Positions 35,816-44,970 of a stretch of DNA of 64,000 nt are shown one piece after another. The notes under the pieces were generated by a model, which saw only the letters and a program-made list of their open reading frames with translations, did no database searches and was not told the origin of the DNA. Position 1 is the first letter of the stretch; every line of letters begins with the position of its first letter. The position numbers and the translations under genes are program-made. Source of the DNA: Providencia burhodogranariea DSM 19968 (GTDB lineage Bacteria > Pseudomonadota > Gammaproteobacteria > Enterobacterales > Enterobacteriaceae). The stretch is taken from positions 245,092 through 309,091 of the forward strand of contig NZ_KB233225.1 of the NCBI RefSeq assembly GCF_000314855.2. The letters run 5' to 3'.

Positions 35816-36480
35816 TGTTTTGGTTAGTCATTAAACGAGAACTAAAAATCGCTTTTAGAAGTTTTTCTGAATTGATTAATCCGCTGTGGTTCTTCTTAAT
35901 CGTGATCACCTTATTTCCTCTGAGTATAGGCCCTGAGCCTCAATTACTTGCACGCATTGCTGTGGGTATTTTTTGGGTAGCGGCAATTCTTTCATCTTTG
36001 CTATCACTTGAGCGTTTATTTAAAGATGACTATCAAGACGGTTCTTTAGAGCAATTGTTACTTGCTCCTCACCCACTATTTTTGACCGTGCTAGCTAAAG
36101 TGTTTGCGCATTGGTTAGTGACTGGTGTCCCTTTGATTCTACTTTCGCCAATTGCGGCAGTGATGCTCTCTTTTGATGCCAATACACTGTTAGTACTCGT
36201 GGGAACCTTGTTATTAGGAACGCCAGTTTTAAGCTTTATTGGTGCTATAGGCGCAGCGTTGACTGTTTCCTTGAAAAAGGGCGGCGTGCTAGTCAGTTTA
36301 TTAGTACTTCCTTTATATATTCCGATTCTGATCTATGCAACGGGGACGATGGAAGCGCACAGCTTTAATATGCCATTGAATAGTTACTTTGCTATTCTGG
36401 CTGCTCTATTTGCTGCGAGCGTGACCTTTTCACCCATTGCGATTGCGGCGGCATTAAAAATTAATGTTAGTAATCGTTAA
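35815..36480 (+). CDS. ccmB: Haem exporter subunit CcmB
   Basis: A 221-residue, six-helix inner-membrane permease (E. coli CcmB 220). It contains ELINPLWFFLIVITLFPLSIG, RLFKDDYQDGSLEQLLL and SLLVLPLYIPILIYATG, all typical. It partners CcmA. It is full length, but in most enterobacteria ccmC starts within a few bases of its stop; here the next 880 bases contain no ccm gene. Confidence 0.92.
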   Translation: MFWLVIKRELKIAFRSFSELINPLWFFLIVITLFPLSIGPEPQLLARIAVGIFWVAAILSSLLSLERLFKDDYQDGSLEQLLLAPHPLFLTVLAKVFAHWLVTGVPLILLSPIAAVMLSFDANTLLVLVGTLLLGTPVLSFIGAIGAALTVSLKKGGVLVSLLVLPLYIPILIYATGTMEAHSFNMPLNSYFAILAALFAASVTFSPIAIAAALKINVSNR

Positions 36481-37363
36481 TAGATGTATAGGCATGAGTT
36501 GAACGAAAAATGCCAATAAAGGTATTTATTGGTATCTGTTGAGACCCCCTCCATTTTCTTACCAACAGCCCTTAAACAGATTGGCAACGATCTCTATCTT
36601 TCTAAAAATTCATCCATCCCCTAAAATATATCTTTAAAAGATTAATTAGATAAACATACACAATATAAATGATGAAACCTGTGTAATCAGATAGCAGTGA
36701 GTAGTGCTTTATTGTTTAAATTGACTTTAGATAGCTCATTATTAAAGTGTTGATATTCTAATTTGTACGTTCGAATAATGCTTTTGCTATTTGATGCCCT
36801 ATTATTATTTAGCAAACAACATGAGATTTTGAATTTTAGCCGTTGTAAATCAATTATTATTGGTATCGAATTTAATGATAAGTGTCGTATTTATAATATT
36901 TTATTAATTATTAGTAAAATAAACACTCAAATCGAGTTTGTTGTATCTTATTGATTAAATTAATTTAATCTGTGACTTTCTTGAACTCCATTATTTCTAT
37001 ACTCGTTTATGGTGTTTTTTTGTTGTGGATTGTTACAATTGCCATGATTTTTGTTAAAAAATATTAATTTCAGACTAAAATATCGTTTTTAATATGTTCT
37101 TAGTTAGAAAAATGCTGTTTACATCTCTGATTTTGATAGTATGAAATTCAACCTATTGCCCATTTTTTTTATCTGCTTGTTTTTTATGGTAAAAGTTAAT
37201 TAATGAAAAGTGTAAAAATAGTGAATTCCACTATGAAGTGTATTTCCCCTTGTTTGATTTAAAAAAATTACTCTTTATACTTGTGAGCACTTAAGGCAAT
37301 CACCCTATACGGAAATAACTAATAAATTGTTATAAATTTGGATTTTAAAAAACGCTACCTATT
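36481..37363. other. Long AT-rich region between ccmB and the fimbrial regulator
   Basis: 883 bases with no recognisable gene; a 63-codon ORF at 36763-36954 has no Shine-Dalgarno or family resemblance. This is where ccmC-H would be expected. I looked for inverted repeats of an invertible fimbrial promoter and found none convincing. Confidence 0.5.
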
Positions 37364-37702
37364 ATGAAAGAAATTAATAGAGAAAGTTCTGTGCATAAAA
37401 TGCCAGATAATCTCTTTTCTATTTACTGTGGTTTGGTAATAAAAAGAATTAGAAAAGAGAAAGGTATTACAGGTTCTGAATTAGCGCAAAAGATTAATAT
37501 CTCACAGCAACAAATGTCACGCTATGAACGAGGTGTTAATAAGTTCAGTGTAGATATGCTGCTTAATATTACAGCTAATTTAGATACTTCTTTTGAACAA
37601 CTTATTAGATATGTATTTGCTGAAATACGAACGAGTAATTCAGAAGGTGCTTTGTTTTTAAAAACTAAAATATCGGTTTTTGATACTGCATATTTTTATT
37701 GA
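37364..37702 (+). CDS. MrpJ-like XRE-family regulator of the fimbrial operon
   Basis: A 112-residue protein with a single helix-turn-helix of the Cro/XRE type: RIRKEKGITGSELAQKINIS, then QQQMSRYERGVNKFSVDMLL. Size and motif (SQQQMSRYERG) resemble Proteus mirabilis MrpJ, which is encoded with MR/P fimbriae and represses motility when fimbriae are made. Here the gene is upstream rather than at the operon end. The start is uncertain: neither the ATG at 37364 nor that at 37400 has a strong Shine-Dalgarno. A role in fimbria/motility switching is inferred. Confidence 0.75.
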   Translation: MKEINRESSVHKMPDNLFSIYCGLVIKRIRKEKGITGSELAQKINISQQQMSRYERGVNKFSVDMLLNITANLDTSFEQLIRYVFAEIRTSNSEGALFLKTKISVFDTAYFY

Positions 37703-38004
37703 AAACAAATGATAATATTTTAATGAGGTTTTTTTTCACTATATATTATCACTATGAATTATCGGGTAATTTCATCTGTATTTTTTAGTTGAAGATTTCA
37801 TTTTCTTCATCTCGTTTTATTTTATTTTTATTTAACATCAGTACTTTTATATTTAGTGAATTACTTTGAGGTTTTCAATTACATTCGGTTATTTAAGTTA
37901 CATATTTTTTATTTAACTTATTTCATTGCAAAAAAAGAGTGTCTGTAATCAGTAATGAAAAGTAGCACTCATATTTATTTAACAAAAAATAGGAATTTAT
38001 ATTC
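37703..38004. promoter_or_regulatory. Leader of the fimbrial operon
   Basis: About 300 AT-rich bases before the major pilin gene, presumably carrying the main promoter. No invertible-element repeats or recombinase gene are seen, so phase variation by mrpI/fimB-type inversion is not supported here. Confidence 0.45.
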
Positions 38005-38541
38005 ATGAAAATCAAATCAATAGCAATGGCAACGTTTATGGCTCTGGGATTAGTTTCAGCAGCAAATGCTGCCGATCAAGGTCACGGCAAAATCACCTTT
38101 AAAGGGTCGATTATTGATGCACCTTGCTCTATCTCACCAGACTCTATCGATCAAACCGTAGAGCTTGGTCAAGTTTCTAATATGGCGTTAGTTGATGGTG
38201 GCAAATCAAGCCCCCGCAGCTTTGATATTGCTCTAGAAAATTGTGATATCACCAAATTAGAAAAAGGCGTGCAGTTAACTTTTAGTGGTGCAGCTGCATC
38301 ATTTGATAAAACCAATAAAACCCTGGGTATTGTCGGAACAGGATCTGGAGCTGGCATTCAAATTACCAATGGTAGCGGTAATGTCATCGCATTAGGTACT
38401 GCAACGCCATTCCAAAATATCCAAGATGGTAATAATACTCTGCGTTTTTCTGCCTATTTATTGGGTAACGGTGGCGATATTTCAACCATTACTGCGGGTG
38501 AATTTAGCTCAGTGGCTGACTTTACACTGACTTATGAGTAA
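38005..38541 (+). CDS. Major fimbrial subunit (type 1 / MrpA-like)
   Basis: A 178-residue pilin. The Sec signal peptide ends ANA-ADQG (about residue 22). The mature domain has the conserved disulphide pair (DAPCSISPD and LENCDI) and the C-terminal beta-strand ending FTLTYE with penultimate Tyr, needed for donor-strand exchange. First structural gene, with an AGGA Shine-Dalgarno and a long leader, so it is probably the most expressed and forms the rod. Confidence 0.85.
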   Translation: MKIKSIAMATFMALGLVSAANAADQGHGKITFKGSIIDAPCSISPDSIDQTVELGQVSNMALVDGGKSSPRSFDIALENCDITKLEKGVQLTFSGAAASFDKTNKTLGIVGTGSGAGIQITNGSGNVIALGTATPFQNIQDGNNTLRFSAYLLGNGGDISTITAGEFSSVADFTLTYE

Positions 38542-38609
38542 TTAGCCATGGCCGGTAGTGCAAGGATGCTCTACTGGTGAATATTAGTAATCGGATTGAG
38601 AGGGGATGC

Positions 38610-39143
38610 ATGAAAAAGAAGGCGACATATAAAGTGGCAAGCCTCGGATTTTTTGCTCTCATGATGGCATCAACAATGATGGATGCGCAAGGCTCAGTAC
38701 AGATGCAAGGCAGTATTATTGAAACCGCGTGTGCTATTGATGTCGGTAGTCGAGACCAAACGATTGATATGGGGAGCTTAGCGCTGACACAGATTCACCG
38801 TGATGGGCAAGGGCCTGTACGCCCCTTTGTGATCCGGTTAGTGAATTGTGTTCTTGAGCGTCAAAACCCAGATAAACCGAATTGGCAATATTTCCGTGTC
38901 ACGTTTGATGGTCCACACGACCATGGATTGTTTGGCGTAAACGGACAAGCTAAAGGGGTAGGGCTACAAATTCAACGTGATGATGATGGTGAAATTGCAT
39001 TACCAGGGCAAGTCATGTCAGTACAAACGCTGACTCGTGGCACTCGAGACTTAACTTATCAATTACGATTAGTCGCAAACCATGACGCATTAGCTGCGGG
39101 ACAATATTACAGCCAATTACGTTTTAAATTGGATTACGAATAG
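38610..39143 (+). CDS. Minor fimbrial subunit (MrpB-like)
   Basis: A 177-residue pilin starting at the ATG at 38610, which has a GAGGGG Shine-Dalgarno (the frame is open to 38577). The N-terminal signal ends near DAQGS. The cysteines lie in ETACAID and LVNCVLE, and the C-terminus ends FKLDYE. Its position between the major pilin and usher matches MrpB, a terminator or anchor pilin in Proteus. Confidence 0.8.
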   Translation: MKKKATYKVASLGFFALMMASTMMDAQGSVQMQGSIIETACAIDVGSRDQTIDMGSLALTQIHRDGQGPVRPFVIRLVNCVLERQNPDKPNWQYFRVTFDGPHDHGLFGVNGQAKGVGLQIQRDDDGEIALPGQVMSVQTLTRGTRDLTYQLRLVANHDALAAGQYYSQLRFKLDYE

Positions 39144-39237
39144 TCTGTTTTTATGACGCTGAACCTTCTTCTCTTTTGAACTGGAAGTTTCACAAGCGGA
39201 ATGACTTCATGAATAAAGAACGAATAAGAAGGTCGAA

Positions 39238-41907
39238 ATGATGGCCCTAAATTGTATTCATATGCCGTTGTTACGGATGAAGCCTCGTTTGATGGGGCTT
39301 CTCATAAGTTTAGTGCTTTGTGGTCAAAGCCATGCGGCGGACATTGAATTTAATACCGATATTTTGGATGTAAATGACCGAGCGAATATTGATTTGAGTC
39401 AGTTTGCCCGCCCGGGGTATTTAATGCCGGGAGAATACAGTTTTACGATTTTTTTAAACAAACACAGTTTACCCGAACAAGCTGTTTTTTATTATGCTCC
39501 AGAAGATGAACCCGATGCGAGCGAGGCTTGTTTAAGCCCAACTTTGGTTGAGCAACTAGGCTTGAAACCTGATTTATTGTCGACACTACAGTGGTGGCAT
39601 AACGAGCAATGTCTAGCTCTTAATAGCTTACCGGGAACTGAGGTCAAAGCTGATTTGGCCGCATCTTCACTGTATATCAGTTTACCGCAAGCTTATCTTG
39701 AGTATACGGCCGAGAATTGGGATCCGCCTGCTCGGTGGGAAGATGGACTACCAGGCATGTTATTTGACTATAACGTCAATGCGCAAGTTGGCCAACAAAC
39801 TCGTAGTGGGCAACAAACTAATTATAGCACCAGCGGTAATGGCGTTGCAGGTATCAACTTTGGTGTATGGCGTGCCCGCGCGGATTGGCAAATGCGTCTC
39901 GATAAGCAACAGGGCCAAAGCACCACAACGTCGTTAGATTGGACGCGTTATTACGTGTATCGCGCCATTAAATCGTTAAGCGCAAAACTAACGTTAGGTG
40001 AAGATTACTTCGCATCCGATATTTTTGATAGTTTTCGATTTACTGGACTGAGCCTGATTACCGACACCAATATGTTGCCGCCGAATTTACGGGGCTATGC
40101 GCCCGAAATTACTGGTGTAGCGACAAGTAATGCGACGGTTATTGTTAGTCAGCAAGGCCGTATTATCTATCAAACACAAGTAGCGGCCGGGCCGTTCCGA
40201 ATTCAAGATTTAAATGATGCGCTGTCAGGTGAATTGAATGTCGAAGTCAAAGAACAAGATGGCTCAACTCAAACCTTTACAGTGAACACTGCCAGTGTGC
40301 CTTACCTGACTCGTCCGGGACAAGTACGCTATAAGTTAGCAGCAGGAAGACCTACTGATTGGCGTCACCATGTTAGTGGGGATACGTTTGCGAGTGGTGA
40401 GTTTTCTTGGGGGGTCGATAATGGTTGGTCTCTGTATGGTGGTGGGATAGCGGCGGAAAATTATGCGTCAGCTGCCATTGGGATAGGACGAGATTTATTG
40501 ATGTTCGGTGCGCTATCGTTTGATATCACCCATGCTCGTTCTCATTTAAAAGGGCTAAATGAAGTTGGTGATGAAACCTATCGCGGGAGCTCTTATCGTC
40601 TTAGCTATTCAAAACGCTTCGATGACTATAATAGCCAAGTAACCTTTGCGGGTTATCGATTTGCTGAACAAGGCTTTATGAGTATGTCGGAATACTTGGA
40701 TGCGCAGTCAACTGGGGTTCGACAGTATAACAGTAAGGAAATGTACACGGTTTCGTATAACCAACAGTTCACCGAAGTTGGCTTAAGTGCGTATGTCAAT
40801 TACTACCATCAAACCTATTGGGATCAACCCGATAATGACCGTTATAGCGTTTCTCTAGCGCGGTATTTTGATATTGGCAAATGGAAAAACTTGAGTGTGA
40901 ATTTAACGGCGTATCGAAATCGATATAAACAGACCAATGATGATGGGATTTATGCATCACTGTCTATGCCGTGGGGTGAAAAAGGCTCACTCAGTATGAA
41001 CAGCAGTTGGAATGAAAATGATAATACGCAGCGAGTCAGTTACTACGACAGGCTCGATGAAAACAGTAACTATCAGTTAAGTACCGGTTGGTCACGCACG
41101 GGAGCATTAGTCAGCGGCTATTACACTCGCGAAGGAGATGTGGCGCAAGTTAATGCTAATGCAACCTATCAGCAAGATCGTTATCGTTCTGCGGGTGTTT
41201 CATTCCAAGGTGGATTTACTGCGACAGAAAAAGGGGCAGTGATACACCGTAATAATCAACTGGGTGGAACCCGTGTGTTTGTCGACACTGATGGCGTAGC
41301 CGATATTCCGTTTCGTGGATATGGTTCTATCGTACGGACGAATCGTTTTGGACAAGCAGTATTAACGGATGTGAATAGCTATTACCGCAACCAAGTGAGT
41401 GTTGATTTGAATGCGTTACCGGATGAGGCTCAGGTCGCTCAATCCGTGAAACAAGGCACTTTAACGGAAGGGGCAATTGGTTATCGACAATTTGACGTGG
41501 TAGCAGGACACAGTGCAATGGCGTTATTGCGATTATCGGATAACAGTACACCGCCGTTTGGTGCGATGGTGTTCAATACCCGCGGTCAGCAGGTTGGTAT
41601 GGTTGGAGACGATGGGAATGCTTATTTAACGGGACTTAACCCGAATGACGTACTAAAGGTGCGTTGGGATGATCAGGTGCAGTGTGAAGTAACACTCCCT
41701 GCCATGTTGCCAGAAGGGGACGCATTATTATCCAACTGGTTATTACCGTGCCATTCATCGGGAATAGTTGCACAAGCCCCCTTATCGGTGGCGTCAACGT
41801 CTGGATCGATAAGTTCACCATTACCGATAATGCCTGCATCTTCTATTACGGTGAAATCGGATGAATTACAGGCAATTCAATCAGAGAGTTGGTTGCAGAA
41901 AAAATAA
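39238..41907 (+). CDS. Outer-membrane fimbrial usher
   Basis: An 889-residue usher (FimD/MrpC family, usually 830-880). The signal peptide ends SHA-ADIEFN and the chaperone-binding N-terminal domain follows (FNTDILDVNDRANIDLSQFARPG, given as the region 36-58). The 24-strand barrel contains a plug (FRFTGLSLITDTNMLPPNLRG marks its start), and two C-terminal domains end with the CEVTLP...LLPC cysteine pair. It forms the pore through which subunits are polymerised. The Shine-Dalgarno AAGGT precedes an ATG-ATG start. The last about 50 residues after LPCHSSG are a Ser/Pro-rich tail longer than usual. Confidence 0.93.
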   Translation: MMALNCIHMPLLRMKPRLMGLLISLVLCGQSHAADIEFNTDILDVNDRANIDLSQFARPGYLMPGEYSFTIFLNKHSLPEQAVFYYAPEDEPDASEACLSPTLVEQLGLKPDLLSTLQWWHNEQCLALNSLPGTEVKADLAASSLYISLPQAYLEYTAENWDPPARWEDGLPGMLFDYNVNAQVGQQTRSGQQTNYSTSGNGVAGINFGVWRARADWQMRLDKQQGQSTTTSLDWTRYYVYRAIKSLSAKLTLGEDYFASDIFDSFRFTGLSLITDTNMLPPNLRGYAPEITGVATSNATVIVSQQGRIIYQTQVAAGPFRIQDLNDALSGELNVEVKEQDGSTQTFTVNTASVPYLTRPGQVRYKLAAGRPTDWRHHVSGDTFASGEFSWGVDNGWSLYGGGIAAENYASAAIGIGRDLLMFGALSFDITHARSHLKGLNEVGDETYRGSSYRLSYSKRFDDYNSQVTFAGYRFAEQGFMSMSEYLDAQSTGVRQYNSKEMYTVSYNQQFTEVGLSAYVNYYHQTYWDQPDNDRYSVSLARYFDIGKWKNLSVNLTAYRNRYKQTNDDGIYASLSMPWGEKGSLSMNSSWNENDNTQRVSYYDRLDENSNYQLSTGWSRTGALVSGYYTREGDVAQVNANATYQQDRYRSAGVSFQGGFTATEKGAVIHRNNQLGGTRVFVDTDGVADIPFRGYGSIVRTNRFGQAVLTDVNSYYRNQVSVDLNALPDEAQVAQSVKQGTLTEGAIGYRQFDVVAGHSAMALLRLSDNSTPPFGAMVFNTRGQQVGMVGDDGNAYLTGLNPNDVLKVRWDDQVQCEVTLPAMLPEGDALLSNWLLPCHSSGIVAQAPLSVASTSGSISSPLPIMPASSITVKSDELQAIQSESWLQKK

Positions 41908-41961
41908 GAAACGATTGATGCCTAAGATGGCTGTCTTTCTTGACTTTAGAGTAATGAGAAT

Positions 41962-42741
41962 ATGATGAATAACATAATGATGATGAATAAAACGAACGTT
42001 TATCGTTCAACTGTTCTGTTGATCGGTGGAATGCTGATGTCAATGGTATTTTCTTCCGCGCAAGCCGCGGTCGCATTAGATAGAACGCGAGCGATTATCA
42101 CCGGAGAAGATAAATCAATTAGTTTAAATATCAGTAATGAAAATAAGCAATTGCCTTATTTAGCACAAGGCTGGATAGAAAATGCACAAGGCGAAAAAAT
42201 CAGTGACCCGTTCACGGTCTTGCCGCCAGTACAGCGAATTGAGCCAGGCGCAAAAAGTCAGGTCAAAATTCAATCTTTACCGAGTGTGGCCACATTACCG
42301 CAAGATAGGGAATCGGTGTATTACTTTAACTTGCGTGAAATTCCACCTAAAAGTGATAAGCCCAATACATTGCAGTTAGCACTGCAAACACGTATCAAGC
42401 TGTTTTATCGCCCAACAGCGATTATCCCTACTCGTGAGCAAATGGATAACCCATGGCAAGAAAAAGTCACGCTAACACGCCAAGGGGATCAATATACAGT
42501 CACTAATCCAACGCCGTATTACGTGACCTTAGTTGATGCACAGGCGCGTAAGGAAGGGGAAACGGCAACTGGTTTTGAACCATTGATGGTCGCACCAAAG
42601 AGCAGCCAAGCGTTGAGCGTGAGTGCAAATGCTTTGGGTAGTAGCCCTGTACTGACTTATATCAATGATTACGGTGGTCGCCCTACATTAACGTTTCAGT
42701 GCCAAGGTAATAGCTGTCATGTGGTGGTTGATAAAAAATAG
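41962..42741 (+). CDS. Periplasmic fimbrial chaperone
   Basis: A 259-residue PapD/FimC/MrpD-type chaperone with two Ig-like domains. The signal peptide ends AQAAVALD. The pilin-binding Arg is in LDRTRAIITGED, the Lys lies in the IKLFYRP strand, and the family signature is YYFNLREIPPKS. A C-terminal Cys pair (FQCQGNSCHV) marks the FGS subgroup fold. Several ATGs cluster at the start; the first is used because a GAG-rich Shine-Dalgarno precedes it. It donates a strand to subunits before the usher step. Confidence 0.92.
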   Translation: MMNNIMMMNKTNVYRSTVLLIGGMLMSMVFSSAQAAVALDRTRAIITGEDKSISLNISNENKQLPYLAQGWIENAQGEKISDPFTVLPPVQRIEPGAKSQVKIQSLPSVATLPQDRESVYYFNLREIPPKSDKPNTLQLALQTRIKLFYRPTAIIPTREQMDNPWQEKVTLTRQGDQYTVTNPTPYYVTLVDAQARKEGETATGFEPLMVAPKSSQALSVSANALGSSPVLTYINDYGGRPTLTFQCQGNSCHVVVDKK

Positions 42742-42792
42742 CCATAAAACAATGGAATAGGGTTTGAATCGATGAGATTGCAGGAGAATATC

Positions 42793-43401
42793 ATGACAGA
42801 CACTGATTGGACGTTCCGTTATGTGTGCTTAAGTGGTTTAGGATTGAGTTTACTCAGTGGCGTAGCCATGGGAACAACCTTGGATAAGGTGGATAACTGG
42901 GATGTGGATGGCGCACATGGCACGCTATATGTGCAAGGTGCCTTAACGGAAAGTGCCTGTCGATTAGCCATGTCCTCTGCGTATCAAACAGTTAATTTGG
43001 GGAATGTCGGAACAGGACAACTTCAGCAGGTAGGTCAAACGGGCACGCCAGTGGCGGTACAACTGCGCTTAGAAGATTGCTTAAGCGGAGAAAGTCGCAG
43101 TCGGAACAATTTGGGGAACCTGCTGTGGAGCCCTGATATGCCAGCAATGAAGATCCGCTTTTTGGCTCCTGCAGATAAGCAAGACCCTCGTTTAGCGGCG
43201 GTGACAGGTGCAAAAGGAATAGGCTTACAACTGAGCAATGCCGAGAGTCATCCGATAATACTGGGGCAATACAGTGCACCACAACTGATTTCACCGGGGC
43301 AAAATCAATTGACCTACTATGTGACGCCAGTTAGAACGGCTGCGGGATTGAATGCGGGGGCTTATTATGCGCTGCTCCAGTTTCAAGTGAGCTATGACTA
43401 G
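42793..43401 (+). CDS. Minor fimbrial subunit
   Basis: A 202-residue pilin from the ATG at 42793 (AGGAG Shine-Dalgarno; the frame is open to 42772). The signal ends near GVAMG. Cysteines lie in TESACRLAM and RLEDCLSG, and the protein ends FQVSYD. It resembles the other type 1-like pilins but has a longer region between strands (about residues 95-130). Probable adaptor subunit. Confidence 0.8.
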   Translation: MTDTDWTFRYVCLSGLGLSLLSGVAMGTTLDKVDNWDVDGAHGTLYVQGALTESACRLAMSSAYQTVNLGNVGTGQLQQVGQTGTPVAVQLRLEDCLSGESRSRNNLGNLLWSPDMPAMKIRFLAPADKQDPRLAAVTGAKGIGLQLSNAESHPIILGQYSAPQLISPGQNQLTYYVTPVRTAAGLNAGAYYALLQFQVSYD

Positions 43402-43410
43402 GAGCCTATT

Positions 43411-43950
43411 ATGCGATTAACGAAGGCTTTGTCTGCGGTGTTGAACAATTTAATGTTGTTTTCTGGCGGCCTTTTCAGTGTTTTGTTGTTGGGAAGTGCA
43501 ATCACTTTAGCGAAGGCAGATACCGCAAATTTGAAGTTAACACTGACCATTGTTACCCCTCCACAATGCACCATTAATAATGGCAATGATGCAATGACTG
43601 TGGGATTTGGGCAGGTACAGCAAGGTCTTATTGATGGAAGTAGTTATAAACGTATGCCCATTAATTATGGATTGTCGTGTTCCAGTGTTGCGAAAAATGC
43701 ACTCAAAATGACATTGTCATGGATACCAAGAACAATTAATGGTGTTTCTACAATACAAACAAGTAGAAGCAATTTAGGGATAGCTATTTTTCATGATAAT
43801 ACTCGTTTGAGTAATGGGTCATCATTAAATTTCACATATGGAAGCACCCAACCAACTTTATATGCGGTGCCCGTTAAACCTACAGGGTTAATGCTAACAG
43901 ATGCTGGGGCGTTTACTGGGGCGATGACGATGACTTTGGATTATCAATAG
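43411..43950 (+). CDS. Minor fimbrial subunit, tandem paralogue 1
   Basis: A 179-residue exported pilin (GGAG Shine-Dalgarno). Cysteines are in TPPQCTINN and GLSCSSV, and the protein ends MTLDYQ. The pattern VTPPQCTINNGND...FGQVQQGLIDGSSYKR recurs in the next three gene products. These four genes clearly arose by tandem duplication. Similar proteins in mrp-type operons (MrpE/F/G) are minor or tip-fibrillum components. Confidence 0.82.
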   Translation: MRLTKALSAVLNNLMLFSGGLFSVLLLGSAITLAKADTANLKLTLTIVTPPQCTINNGNDAMTVGFGQVQQGLIDGSSYKRMPINYGLSCSSVAKNALKMTLSWIPRTINGVSTIQTSRSNLGIAIFHDNTRLSNGSSLNFTYGSTQPTLYAVPVKPTGLMLTDAGAFTGAMTMTLDYQ

Positions 43951-43964
43951 TGTGGGAAATAGCG

Positions 43965-44462
43965 ATGAAAACACGTTATGGATTAGGGTGTCTTTTCGGC
44001 GTATTGAGTGTTTTGCCATTCATGGCTGAAGCTGCATTTACAATTAATTTCAATGGCTCTCTTGTGGTGACGCCACCGGAATGTACGGTTAATAGTGGCA
44101 CAACTGCGGATGTTAATTTTGGCGATGTCCACGAAACGCTAATTGATAATAGTAGCTACAAACGTACAAAAATTGAGTATGCCTTAAATTGCACCCAAGT
44201 TTACAGCAACGCGTTAAAAATGACGTTGTCATGGAATGCAATTACTCTCAATGGACAGAGTGTTGTACGAACAAATCGGACTAATCTGGGGATTGCGGTA
44301 TACCAAGATAACACGCGTTTAAATAATGGATCCGTACTGAACTTTACCTACGGAGGAAGTATGCCAGCACTCTATGCTGTCCCTATTAAGCCCGCGGGAA
44401 CAGTGTTAACAGATGGTGGTAATTTTAGCGGCACATTAACGATGGTTGTGGATTATCGTTGA
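43965..44462 (+). CDS. Minor fimbrial subunit, tandem paralogue 2
   Basis: A 165-residue pilin closely related to the preceding one: VTPPECTVNSGTTADVNFGD, LIDNSSYKR, NALKMTLSW and LNFTYGGSMPALYAVP all have direct counterparts there. The signal ends AEA-AFTINF. The ATG at 43965 is chosen over the GTG that overlaps the previous stop. It ends MVVDYR. Confidence 0.82.
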   Translation: MKTRYGLGCLFGVLSVLPFMAEAAFTINFNGSLVVTPPECTVNSGTTADVNFGDVHETLIDNSSYKRTKIEYALNCTQVYSNALKMTLSWNAITLNGQSVVRTNRTNLGIAVYQDNTRLNNGSVLNFTYGGSMPALYAVPIKPAGTVLTDGGNFSGTLTMVVDYR

Positions 44463-44472
44463 GGAGGAAGGG

Positions 44473-44970
44473 ATGAAAAACACCTATTGGCAGCCGATGA
44501 TGCTGTGCTTTCTGAGTGTGATGATGTGTCCGACTGCGTTAGGTTTAGGGGCAAATTTACACGGTAATCTGATAGTTACGCCGCCAGAATGTATATTGAA
44601 TAACAATAATCAAGAAGCCATACATTTTGGTGATATTTTGCTGACGCGAATTGATGGTAGCAATTATTTAAAAGACCTACCTTTGAGGTTGTCGTGTACC
44701 GGATTGGCTAAAAATAATCTCACCTTAACGCTGGAAGGAGATGCAACCTCATTTAACAGTAGTGGTGCATTAAAGACGAGCAACAATAAATTGGGTGTGG
44801 CTTTTTATATTAATGATATTCGACAGCCGATTAATCAATCCGTGAAATTTACCTATACCAGCTTACCCTCTTTAAAAGCGGCACCGATAAAAAATAGTAG
44901 TGCAAGTTATAACAATACCGATGGGGGTAATTTTACCGCGCAGGCAACATTAAAGGTGAATTATCAATGA
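44473..44970 (+). CDS. Minor fimbrial subunit, tandem paralogue 3
   Basis: A 165-residue pilin with an excellent GAGGAGG Shine-Dalgarno before the ATG at 44473. It keeps VTPPECILNNNN and RIDGSNYLKD but diverges more after residue 80. It ends LKVNYQ. The stop overlaps the next start (ATGA), so the tandem genes are coupled. Confidence 0.82.
   Translation: MKNTYWQPMMLCFLSVMMCPTALGLGANLHGNLIVTPPECILNNNNQEAIHFGDILLTRIDGSNYLKDLPLRLSCTGLAKNNLTLTLEGDATSFNSSGALKTSNNKLGVAFYINDIRQPINQSVKFTYTSLPSLKAAPIKNSSASYNNTDGGNFTAQATLKVNYQ

Noticed and set aside
36763..36954. 63-codon ORF downstream of ccmB
   Set aside because: No Shine-Dalgarno, AT-rich composition only, and no resemblance to CcmC, CcmD or CcmE.
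37074..37690. Direct repeats ACTAAAATATCG around the MrpJ-like gene, considered as invertible-promoter ends
   Set aside because: They are direct rather than inverted and short, and no recombinase gene is linked.
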